From IMG/VR virus record IMGVR_UViG_3300014886_000004, positions 1-47,809 of that record: a stretch of 47,809 bases of DNA; one strand, written 5' to 3'. This document shows, one piece after another, positions 16,649 through 22,805 of the stretch. Below the pieces are notes generated by a model. The model was not told the DNA's origin and made no database searches. It saw only the letters and a program-made list of their open reading frames with translations. The position numbers and the translations under genes were made by a program. The stretch comes from a virus. How positions within the stretch are numbered: position 1 is the stretch's first letter; each line of letters starts with the position of its first letter.

Positions 16649-16835
16649 TTTTGTCTCCTTCAAATAATTTCTTTAAAGCTTCATATTCTTCTCTAAGAAT
16701 TATCTTGCTATTGAAAAATGTACAAAAACTACTTCCTGGCTGCCAAAATTCCTCTATTATCTGAACCATATTTTCATTTATCTTAACTGCATAAGTTCTT
16801 GAATTTTGACTTTGTGATATTAAAACTTTTTCCAT
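16626..16835 (-). CDS. Small beta-rich protein, tandem paralogue of the 16463 gene
   Basis: 69 residues. It ends with SKIILREEYEALKKLFEG plus a basic tail, matching the neighbour at 16463. It has no Shine-Dalgarno site; the ATG follows the -10 box of a consensus promoter by only nine bases, so the message is probably leaderless or nearly so. Function unknown. Confidence 0.6.
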   Translation of the reverse strand: MEKVLISQSQNSRTYAVKINENMVQIIEEFWQPGSSFCTFFNSKIILREEYEALKKLFEGDKNERSYRK

Positions 16836-16844
16836 TTTCTTATT

Positions 16845-16872
16845 ATTATATCATAAAACTGAAACTTGTCAA
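16845..16872 (-). promoter_or_regulatory. Sigma70-type promoter giving a near-leaderless message
   Basis: TTGACA (16867-16872), 16 bases ending TTATGA, TATAAT (16845-16850), then AATAAGAAA and the ATG at 16835. With the usual 6-8 bases from -10 box to start site, transcription would begin at or within about three bases of the ATG. Confidence 0.85.
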
Positions 16873-16888
16873 GATTGAATTTCTCCTT

Positions 16889-17449
16889 TTATTTTTCATT
16901 CTTCATTAATTCTTTAATCTTCCTTTTTATTTGTATAAAAGGTATTCTTTTTCCATATTCATTTACAATTTTCCATTTCCATTCCTTTGATACCCTCTCC
17001 AAAGTATCTTCACTATTACCCCAATACCCATCATCTAATTTTCCCCAATCAATATTCAATATCTCACAAATAATCGCAAGCCAAGGCTTGCCATAATATT
17101 CATAATTTTTCATTTCTTCTACTAACATATCCATATCTTCATCTCCAAACATATAAAACCAATTTCTATAATGTTGAAGTGAACGCCAAGCTGATAAACC
17201 TCGACAATCATTAGCTTTATTCCATGCAAATTCCATATACTCTTTCATTCTCTCTATCACATTTTCTGGAGTGTAAGGAAAATATTCCCACTTTTCTTCT
17301 CCTTTTTTGACTTTTTGAACATATTCTTCTCTTAATAAGCCTGTAGAAAGAGCTTCTTCCCAAGTCATAAAATAAAGAGGATCATCAAGTGTAACTCCAA
17401 ATGGATCTTCTTTCTTTACAAATTCCAATACTCCCAATATATTTCTCAT
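16889..17449 (-). CDS. Unknown early protein, 186 aa
   Basis: A Trp-, Tyr- and Glu-rich soluble protein with an AAAGGAGG site before the start. The middle (GLSAWRSLQHYRNWFYMFGD, about 83-102) looks like the core of a helical domain, and the end is basic. It does not resemble a family I know. It is followed by promoter 16845-16872. Confidence 0.5.
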   Translation of the reverse strand: MRNILGVLEFVKKEDPFGVTLDDPLYFMTWEEALSTGLLREEYVQKVKKGEEKWEYFPYTPENVIERMKEYMEFAWNKANDCRGLSAWRSLQHYRNWFYMFGDEDMDMLVEEMKNYEYYGKPWLAIICEILNIDWGKLDDGYWGNSEDTLERVSKEWKWKIVNEYGKRIPFIQIKRKIKELMKNEK

Positions 17450-17452
17450 TTT

Positions 17453-17539
17453 TTAACCTCCTTTAAATAAACTTTCTTGACTTATTTTCTCACTTTCTAT
17501 CTTTTCTTTATCTTTCTTCTCTTTTAATCTTCTTTTCAT
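17453..17539 (-). CDS. Possible 28-residue leader or small basic peptide
   Basis: The reading frame starts with ATG at 17539, overlapping the stop of the 17536 gene by ATGA, and ends with GGTTAA, whose bases contain the AAAGGAGG site of the 17449 gene. The product is Lys- and Glu-rich (MKRRLKEKKDKEKIESEK...). It may simply keep ribosomes moving between genes; no function is claimed. Confidence 0.3.
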   Translation of the reverse strand: MKRRLKEKKDKEKIESEKISQESLFKGG

Positions 17540-17853
17540 AATTTTGTTTTCTCAAATCTGTCTATCATAAATTTGATTTTCCTATTTAACTCTTCAATAG
17601 AACTTACAACCTTATCCATTTCTAAAATCAGACCTAATAAGTCTGCTCTTAAAAGTTGCAAACTCCAGCATTCTTCTTTATTTTTTAATTCTTTCATCTT
17701 CTTTTCTAAAATATCCCTAACAACATTCCATTCCAACTGACAAGCTATATCTTTACTATTAATTTCAACTGAAAGCAGTTTATTATGAATATCCTTCAAA
17801 TATTCTAACATCTCTTTACATAATTCTGAACCTAAAATCTCTCTTAGTGTCAT
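17536..17853 (-). CDS. Helical early protein, 105 aa, unknown
   Basis: A heptad-rich protein, likely coiled-coil in the last half (ILEMDKVVSSIEELNRKIKF). No family was recognised. The ATG stands nine bases from the -10 box of promoter 17863-17890 without a ribosome site, so it is probably translated from a near-leaderless message. Confidence 0.55.
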   Translation of the reverse strand: MTLREILGSELCKEMLEYLKDIHNKLLSVEINSKDIACQLEWNVVRDILEKKMKELKNKEECWSLQLLRADLLGLILEMDKVVSSIEELNRKIKFMIDRFEKTKL

Positions 17854-17862
17854 CTTCTTATT

Positions 17863-17890
17863 ATTATATCACAAAATAAATTTTAATCAA
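17863..17890 (-). promoter_or_regulatory. Sigma70-type promoter giving a near-leaderless message
   Basis: TTGATT (17885-17890), 16 bases ending TTGTGA, TATAAT (17863-17868), then AATAAGAAG and the ATG at 17853. The downstream sequence and spacing match promoter 16845-16872 almost base for base. Confidence 0.8.
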
Positions 17891-17892
17891 GC

Positions 17893-18738
17893 TTACTTCT
17901 TAAATTTATTATACAAATACAAAATGAACTTTTCATATTGAGAAAAATTCATAAACTTCATAACAGAAGGCTTATTGCTTAAAGGAGATTGCAATGAAAC
18001 CTTAGCATTTATGAATAGTAATCTTCCATAATAATATCTCCAGTATGCATTCACTATTATTCTGATACCATGTTTCAAGTAAAAGATATACTCATTTCCT
18101 AACTTTTCCCATCTCTTTGCAATTCTTCCCAAAGTATTTCTCAGTAATCTGCTTTTTATCTTTAGTAAATCAAATTTGTCTTTAAATTTTTGCTTTAATC
18201 CAATTGAACGGATAAACATTTTTACTTTCTTAATTCCTTGTTTCCAGCTCCATTCTTTGAAAAAGGAAATTGCTTCAAAGCTTTTCTGAGACTTCTTTAT
18301 CATATAGCCGATATTGATACCTTCCAGATTCTTTATGTGAATATATCCATATTTGAAATCTTTAGTAAAGAAATTTTTCATTCCTAAATTTTCAAAATGT
18401 ATATATTTATTGCTTGCAATGTAAATATGCCAGTGAATTACCTGTCTTTGCTGAAATTCTGCATAAGTGAAATATTCATATTGAACATTTCTATAATGAT
18501 AATCAAGATAATCTCTTAAGTGTTTAATAAAACCTGAAATTCCACCAATCTCTTTTATAAAATCTGCATAGCTATCCCAGTCATTAAAACTAAGAGTAAT
18601 TAATTTTACTTTCCAACCCTTTCTTTTTAAATATTTGAATAATCTGGCACTGATGGCAATATTATCAATAACTCTTTTTCTGCACAATTCAATATAGCTT
18701 AATTCTATTAAGTTCTCTTTTCTTTCTGGAATATTCAA
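17893..18738 (-). CDS. HUH endonuclease, Rep-like
   Basis: The 281-residue protein contains an HUH core: strand VKLITLSF (44-51), then QRQVIHWHIYIAS with His102-Trp-His104, and NIGYMIKKS with Tyr145 placed like the catalytic Tyr of Y1 enzymes (Y-x-x-K). HUH enzymes nick one strand of DNA and attach to the 5' end through Tyr, as in rolling-circle initiators, plasmid relaxases and some transposases. The basic C-terminal half (160-281) could bind DNA. Its place in an early operon suggests replication initiation or a domesticated mobile enzyme; no transposon ends were seen. Confidence 0.7.
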   Translation of the reverse strand: MNIPERKENLIELSYIELCRKRVIDNIAISARLFKYLKRKGWKVKLITLSFNDWDSYADFIKEIGGISGFIKHLRDYLDYHYRNVQYEYFTYAEFQQRQVIHWHIYIASNKYIHFENLGMKNFFTKDFKYGYIHIKNLEGINIGYMIKKSQKSFEAISFFKEWSWKQGIKKVKMFIRSIGLKQKFKDKFDLLKIKSRLLRNTLGRIAKRWEKLGNEYIFYLKHGIRIIVNAYWRYYYGRLLFINAKVSLQSPLSNKPSVMKFMNFSQYEKFILYLYNKFKK

Positions 18739-18750
18739 TTTATCTCTCTT

Positions 18751-18954
18751 CTATTCTTCTGTATATTTTTCAATGCTTGAAATTTCTTTGAAATTATATC
18801 TTACTGGAGCTTTTTCAAAGATAAGAAAAGCTCCTTCTTTTTCTGTTTCTATTGCTATCAATTTATCTACAAAATCATACCCACTTTGCAGTTTTACTGA
18901 GCATTTTCTTCCAAGCAATTTTGTAAGAGCAGTTACTTTTGTAGTTAAAGACAT
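18751..18954 (-). CDS. Small beta-rich protein, paralogue of the 11825 gene
   Basis: 67 residues with LGRKCSVKLQSGYDFVDKLI and ETEKEGAFLIFE, matching 11825-12022 in order and spacing. An AAGGAGGTGAT site precedes the start at a slightly long distance. Both copies may be Sm-like or SH3-like folds that bind RNA, DNA or protein; nothing more specific can be said. Confidence 0.6.
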   Translation of the reverse strand: MSLTTKVTALTKLLGRKCSVKLQSGYDFVDKLIAIETEKEGAFLIFEKAPVRYNFKEISSIEKYTEE

Positions 18955-18978
18955 AGAAAATAAATCACCTCCTTCTTA

Positions 18979-19413
18979 TTAGTTATAAAACTTTTCAATA
19001 TTCTTGTAGTAACAATATTGAGATAAACAAATTGAATTCATTTTTTCAAAAAGAACATTTAGAAACTTATTAAAATCTTCCAAAGATTTATTTTCATTTT
19101 TTGCATATATAATCAAATTTCTTTCAATAATTTCCATTACTTCAGAACTTTTCTTATTAAAATCACAAATCAATACAAAAAGAACTGATAAAACATTTCC
19201 ATCCAACAGCTTTATTATTCCTTTTACTACCGTAAAAATAAGAGTAGAAAGAATCCTCAACTTTCTATCTATTTCATTCAAAGAGTAAAATTCTTCAGGT
19301 TTAAGTATTGCTTCAGAAAGTTCCTTATTTGTAATCCCTATTGCTTGCCAGAAATCATTAGCATCATGATCAAATGGTAAAGTCTTGATTTGAGTTATCT
19401 GCTGCTGCATCAT
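18979..19413 (-). CDS. Unknown early protein, 144 aa
   Basis: A helical soluble protein with an excellent AAAGGAGGT site before its ATG. It overlaps the end of the SemiSWEET-like gene by 44 bp. Heptads in the middle (IDRKLRILSTLIFTVVKGIIKLL) suggest an amphipathic or membrane-peripheral helix. No family was recognised. Confidence 0.5.
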   Translation of the reverse strand: MMQQQITQIKTLPFDHDANDFWQAIGITNKELSEAILKPEEFYSLNEIDRKLRILSTLIFTVVKGIIKLLDGNVLSVLFVLICDFNKKSSEVMEIIERNLIIYAKNENKSLEDFNKFLNVLFEKMNSICLSQYCYYKNIEKFYN

Positions 19414-19726
19414 TTTTAGACCTCCTTTCTCTTTTTTCTTTCCATCTATAATAACAAATCAAAAACACTATAGTTCCTACCAAAACAAAGCATTCCAGAG
19501 AGCAGAAGATATTTCCATATATTTTATCAAAGCCAATTTTCATTCCAATCAAAGTAAATACAATAAAGCAAAATGTTGCATTCAGCCAAACTGCACTTTG
19601 ATAGATAAGGCTTATATCCTTTGCTGTTTTTCTTTTAAGAAGCAATCTTATTTGAGCTATTGCAAAGCTTCCTGTTATAATTGATAAGATTGTAATAATA
19701 CTTTGCAGATAAGGTAGTATTTCCAT
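19370..19726 (-). CDS. SemiSWEET/PQ-loop-like membrane transporter (candidate)
   Basis: 118 residues with three predicted membrane helices (about 9-29, 44-62, 71-92) and a cytoplasmic basic tail. The turn after helix 1, AIAQIRLLLKRKTAKDIS (23-40), matches the PQ-loop region of bacterial SemiSWEET sugar carriers (PQ-x-K-x-KSAKDIS pattern, with AQ replacing PQ), and YGNIFCSL in helix 3 mirrors their conserved Asn. SemiSWEETs work as dimers that move sugars down a gradient. A transporter in a phage early operon is unusual; substrate and activity are unknown. Confidence 0.5.
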   Translation of the reverse strand: MEILPYLQSIITILSIITGSFAIAQIRLLLKRKTAKDISLIYQSAVWLNATFCFIVFTLIGMKIGFDKIYGNIFCSLECFVLVGTIVFLICYYRWKEKRERRSKNDAAADNSNQDFTI

Positions 19727-19752
19727 TCATTTTCTCCTTTCAACTTATTAAA

Positions 19753-20052
19753 CTATTGAATTATTGTTTCTTCTGTTTTTTGAGTTAAAACATTAATAAG
19801 AAAATCCAAATCTTCTCTTAAAAGAAGAACTTGGACATACTGATTTGAGATCCAGCAATCCATTTGCTTATACTTATCCCAGCTTTCCTTTGCCTGTTTT
19901 AGCTGTTGGACAAAGTATTCCTTTTCAGTTTCATTCATGAGATAAATTGTAACTCTTCCCAGAGCATAAGTAAGAGCATAGCTTTCATCCTGCAAAGATT
20001 TACGGATTTTCCATCTATCATTTTCTCCTATGAGAATGCTTTGCATTGACAT
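19753..20052 (-). CDS. Small early protein, 99 aa, unknown
   Basis: A soluble, mostly helical protein with central QQLKQAKESWDKYKQMDCW, and no family match that I recognise. It ends 1 bp before the 20054 gene's stop region, making the two a tightly spaced pair. Confidence 0.5.
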   Translation of the reverse strand: MSMQSILIGENDRWKIRKSLQDESYALTYALGRVTIYLMNETEKEYFVQQLKQAKESWDKYKQMDCWISNQYVQVLLLREDLDFLINVLTQKTEETIIQ

Positions 20053-20053
20053 T

Positions 20054-20338
20054 TTATTGCTCCTTTTTACCTTTTTCTACTTCATAACAAATTTCCTGAA
20101 TAATATTTTGCAATTTAATTATTTTGCAATAAATCGCATTTTCAGAACTTACTTTTTGAGATTCCATCCATTTTCTAATTGCTTTACATATTTCCAGTAT
20201 ATCTTTTAAATACTTTAGTTGAATAAAACCCGAACTAAGCAAAAGTTCTTTAAGATCAAGTTCAACAGTAATATCAATCTTTATACCTTTTTCTCTTGAA
20301 CCTTTCAGCTCATTGAGTATTGCCTTTATTATGCTCAT
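20054..20338 (-). CDS. Small early protein, 94 aa, unknown
   Basis: A soluble helical protein (IKAILNELKGSREKGIKIDI at the N-terminus, then a Leu-rich core). The start overlaps the end of the 20310-20489 frame by 29 bp and is preceded by GAAGGAGAAAG, a good ribosome site. No family was recognised. Confidence 0.5.
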   Translation of the reverse strand: MSIIKAILNELKGSREKGIKIDITVELDLKELLLSSGFIQLKYLKDILEICKAIRKWMESQKVSSENAIYCKIIKLQNIIQEICYEVEKGKKEQ

Positions 20339-20489
20339 GTTTATCTTTCTCCTTCACAAAATAGTTTTTATAAACATAAGAAGACATATATCTTATTAAA
20401 ACCCATTCCAATGCTTTAGCCCAGTAGAAAAACTCTGGATTATATTCATACATTGGATCAATCGTTGTAGTATTACTATCCCGAAACAT
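20310..20489 (-). CDS. First gene of the leftward operon, 59 aa, near-leaderless
   Basis: I read this frame by hand: ATG at 20489, stop TGA at 20310-20312. The start begins seven bases after the -10 box of a consensus promoter, exactly where transcription should start, so the message is probably leaderless. The product (MFRDSNTTTIDPMYEYNPEF...) is Tyr- and Trp-rich with no known motif. An in-frame ATG at 20453 is an alternative start, but it has no ribosome site. Confidence 0.55.
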   Translation of the reverse strand: MFRDSNTTTIDPMYEYNPEFFYWAKALEWVLIRYMSSYVYKNYFVKEKDKHEHNKGNTQ

Positions 20490-20496
20490 TTCTATT

Positions 20497-20525
20497 ATTA
20501 TATCATGATTTTATTATTTTGTCAA
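20497..20525 (-). promoter_or_regulatory. Consensus promoter of the leftward early operon
   Basis: TTGACA (20520-20525), a 17-base spacer ending CATGA and TATAAT (20497-20502), followed by AATAGAA and the ATG at 20489. It is the best match to consensus in the window and the likely start of the 17-kb leftward operon. It is back to back with promoter 20536-20563. Confidence 0.88.
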
Positions 20526-20535
20526 CACTAAAAAG

Positions 20536-20563
20536 TTGAAATTTTAAATTTTTATGATAAAAT
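20536..20563 (+). promoter_or_regulatory. Rightward promoter in the divergent control region
   Basis: TTGAAA (20536-20541), 16 bases, TAAAAT (20558-20563), ten bases before the ATG at 20574 with no Shine-Dalgarno site. Its -35 box is 10 bp from the -35 box of the leftward promoter, so one protein bound between them could control both directions. Confidence 0.65.
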
Positions 20564-20573
20564 AAAAAGTAAA

Positions 20574-20843
20574 ATGAAAACAGAAGACAAAATTTATCAA
20601 GAAGTAAATAATCTAATTAAAAGCTTATACAATTCAGATGGAACTATTAATATCAAAAAGCTAAAGGAATTGCAGCTTTATGGTTCTTCTGTCAATTGGG
20701 GGGATTTAAGCTGTTGCCATGTAGAAAAAGCTTATGTAGTTTATGTCAGTGAAGCTGCTCCTGATGCTTATGCATTACAGAGGTATATAGAAGAAGAAAT
20801 GAGAAAGAAAGGTTATAAAGTTAAAGTAATAACAGAATGGTGA
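20574..20843 (+). CDS. Small protein at the divergent switch, 89 aa, unknown
   Basis: A soluble protein with helices at both ends and a polar middle (YGSSVNWGDLSCCHVEKAYVV). No helix-turn-helix is evident, though a regulator role would suit its place beside the divergent promoters. The ATG follows the promoter closely without a ribosome site, suggesting a near-leaderless message. Confidence 0.55.
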   Translation: MKTEDKIYQEVNNLIKSLYNSDGTINIKKLKELQLYGSSVNWGDLSCCHVEKAYVVYVSEAAPDAYALQRYIEEEMRKKGYKVKVITEW

Positions 20844-20850
20844 CAATCTC

Positions 20851-20991
20851 ATGAAAACATTTCTATTAATCCTTTATGCATATTCCATCTCTCTGCTAAC
20901 AATTGCAATACTGAAAAGCAAACCTGCCCTTGCAATGCTCGTTGCAATATTCGTAGGAATACTATCAGCATTAATATCAAAAGAAAATTAA
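20851..20991 (+). CDS. Small two-helix membrane protein, 46 aa
   Basis: I read this frame by hand: ATG at 20851, stop TAA at 20989-20991. It has two hydrophobic segments (about 3-21 and 26-42) separated by KSKPA, a typical hairpin membrane protein. It starts seven bases after the stop of the previous gene. There is no strong ribosome site, so translational coupling is likely. Confidence 0.5.
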   Translation: MKTFLLILYAYSISLLTIAILKSKPALAMLVAIFVGILSALISKEN

Positions 20992-21431
20992 ACTTAAAAT
21001 AAACCCACCAAAATAATACTATAGCAATAGCAAAAATCTAAAAAATCTCTATTCCAATAATAGTTCCTTAACCAAAAATCAAAAAACAAAACAAATTAAT
21101 GAGAAATTTTACCTTTAAAATTTCGAATGAATTAAAAAAGAAAAATTTCTTAAATTCAAACAAAAAGTAAAAAACAAATAGAATAAAAAATAAAATAAAA
21201 ATCAAAATAAGAAAAAAGAAACTTATATTCCAAAAATAGTAAGTAAAAAGAAAAGAAATCCTACTAAATGAATTTAGAAAAATCTATCTTAATTTCTTCT
21301 ATTAATAACTACCTTAAAACCTCTTTCTCTATACTTTATATCCTCTATCCTTCTTATAATCAATATCAAAAGTATAACATATGAATCTAATACTTTTTCT
21401 TTCTTTAAATAACTGCTTCAAATCCTTTTTA

Positions 21432-21468
21432 ATATTTCATATCCCTTACTCCGTAAGATATGAAATAT
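21432..21468. repeat. 16-bp inverted repeat (hairpin) in gene-free block
   Basis: ATATTTCATATC (21432-21443) pairs with GATATGAAATAT (21457-21468), and TTAC pairs with GTAA inside it, leaving a two-base CC bulge and a three-base TCC loop. The stem is AT-rich with no T-run directly downstream, so it is unlikely to be a rho-independent terminator. It may be a cruciform, operator or origin element. Confidence 0.75.
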
Positions 21469-21538
21469 AGTATAAAATACCAAACTTCAAAAGATGATAA
21501 TAAGAAAAAAATTTATGATAATTTTATATGAAAAAATA

Positions 21539-21566
21539 TTGAAGAAAATGAAAAGTATGGTATAAT
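21539..21566 (+). promoter_or_regulatory. Sigma70-type promoter, rightward
   Basis: TTGAAG (21539-21544), 16 bases, TATAAT (21561-21566) followed by AATAAG, the same downstream bases as the leftward early promoters. It leads to AAGGAGG (21583-21589) and the ATG at 21600, so it should drive the zinc-protein, RAMP-like and polA genes. Confidence 0.8.
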
Positions 21567-21599
21567 AATAAGAAAAAGAAGTAAGGAGGCAATAAAGGG

Positions 21600-21980
21600 A
21601 TGGTAATGGTTAGAAATAGGTTATATTCTGAAAAAGATTATAAAGGACAGTGGATTGATGCTCCTGATGAATGTTGTCCTTGCAGACCTTGTTGGCATTT
21701 GTATCATTTTCCTTGGTGGGATAGTTCAGGAAAGATGCATAGTCATTTTAATTGTGTTACAAGACATAATAGTGGATGTCCTTTTCCTAAACTAAGACCT
21801 CTTCATATTTTTTATCTTTCTAAGAGATTTAAAAAGAGAAAGAAAGGGGATGTATTCAGATGTTTAAGATGTGGAAAGGAAGTAAGGCTAGGAGAAGAAG
21901 AATGTGATTGGATAGCTGTTCCACATCGTCAAAGAAAGAAAATTATAGAATATTTAAGACAAAAGGGAATAAGAGCATAA
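21600..21980 (+). CDS. Zinc-binding protein, 126 aa, unknown
   Basis: The start is ATG 21600, ten bases after AAGGAGG; a second ATG at 21606 is possible. The protein is rich in Cys and His: ECCPCRPCWHLYHF (25-38), HSHFNCVTRHNSGCPF (48-63) and a zinc-ribbon half-site FRCLRCGKEV (86-95), suggesting at least two metal sites. The end is basic. It could bind DNA or RNA. It shares an operon with the RAMP-like protein and the polymerase. Confidence 0.6.
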   Translation: MVMVRNRLYSEKDYKGQWIDAPDECCPCRPCWHLYHFPWWDSSGKMHSHFNCVTRHNSGCPFPKLRPLHIFYLSKRFKKRKKGDVFRCLRCGKEVRLGEEECDWIAVPHRQRKKIIEYLRQKGIRA

Positions 21981-22004
21981 AAACACAAGAAAGGAGGGGA
22001 CAAG

Positions 22005-22805
22005 ATGATAGAAACATTAGAGTTAGTAGTAAGGTTAAGTTTTATTTCTGACATACTTGGGACAGCTCCAAGTCCAGAATTATTGAAATTAGATTTCTTT
22101 AAAATGATTGGAAAGAAAGCTTTAAAGGATGCAAAGAAGTTGGAAAAAGAAACAGAAAGATTATCGACCGAAGCTTATACTAAAGAAGACTATAAGGTAT
22201 CAAAGTCTTCCGAAGAGAAAGAAAAGAATAATGAAATAACACAGATAACTTATTTCAGAAAAGATAATAAAGGAATTTATTTACCAAATTTTATGGTTAA
22301 GGGATTTCTTAAAGCTGCTGCTCAAGCTTTAAAGGAGCAAATTAACTTACCAAATCCAAGAGCGAAGATTGACAGATATGTTTTTATATTTCCTAACAAA
22401 ATTTATTTGTATAGAAATGGAAATGTTCTTAAGAAACATAAAGATGAGTATATTCGTCCAATAAGGGCAATGACTCCAAAGGGTGAGAGAACTTCTTTGG
22501 TATCATCTGAGAGAATTGAAGCATCGGAAGATAATCCTGTTATAACAGATGAAATTAGAATTGTGTTGATTAAGAATAGAGAAATAAATCTGAAGAAATT
22601 GAAGAAGATGTTGGAGTATGGACTTTATTCTGGAATAAGTCAATGGAGGAGTGCTGGATTTGGTAGATTTAAATGGGAGCTTATTTCTCAGACTGAAGAA
22701 ATAGAAGAGGAGAAGGAAAAAGTTGAGAATAAGAGTGAAAACGAAGAAAACAATAATGAAGTGAAGAAAAAGAAGATAAAAGTGAAAAAGGCAAATGAGA
22801 AGTGA
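22005..22805 (+). CDS. Possible RAMP/Cas7-fold RNA-binding protein
   Basis: 266 residues after AGGAGGGG. Three regions resemble RAMP (Cas5/Cas6/Cas7-type) proteins: an opening beta-strand ELVVRLSFISDILGTA (6-21), LPNFMVKGFLKAAAQAL (93-109), like the (I)PGSSLKGALR helix, and GISQWRSAGFGRFKWE (210-225), like the Gly-rich RSxGFGR loop. Residues 165-187 (LVSSERIEASEDNPVITDEI) fit the usual strand before it. The C-terminal 40 residues are a Glu/Lys tail. No other CRISPR gene is present. This rests on pattern recognition and needs structure comparison; an unrelated ferredoxin-like protein is the alternative. Confidence 0.4.
   Translation: MIETLELVVRLSFISDILGTAPSPELLKLDFFKMIGKKALKDAKKLEKETERLSTEAYTKEDYKVSKSSEEKEKNNEITQITYFRKDNKGIYLPNFMVKGFLKAAAQALKEQINLPNPRAKIDRYVFIFPNKIYLYRNGNVLKKHKDEYIRPIRAMTPKGERTSLVSSERIEASEDNPVITDEIRIVLIKNREINLKKLKKMLEYGLYSGISQWRSAGFGRFKWELISQTEEIEEEKEKVENKSENEENNNEVKKKKIKVKKANEK

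Larger units (their letters stand above)
20992..21599 (+). other. Gene-free, G-poor AT-rich block with strong hairpin
   Basis: I see no convincing gene in this 608-bp block. Its first half is very A-rich and almost without G; the second half is T- and C-rich. It contains a near-perfect long hairpin (21432-21468) and ends with a promoter (21539-21566) for the zinc-protein gene. Such composition is common at replication origins, but no iterons or DnaA boxes were recognised. Confidence 0.6.
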
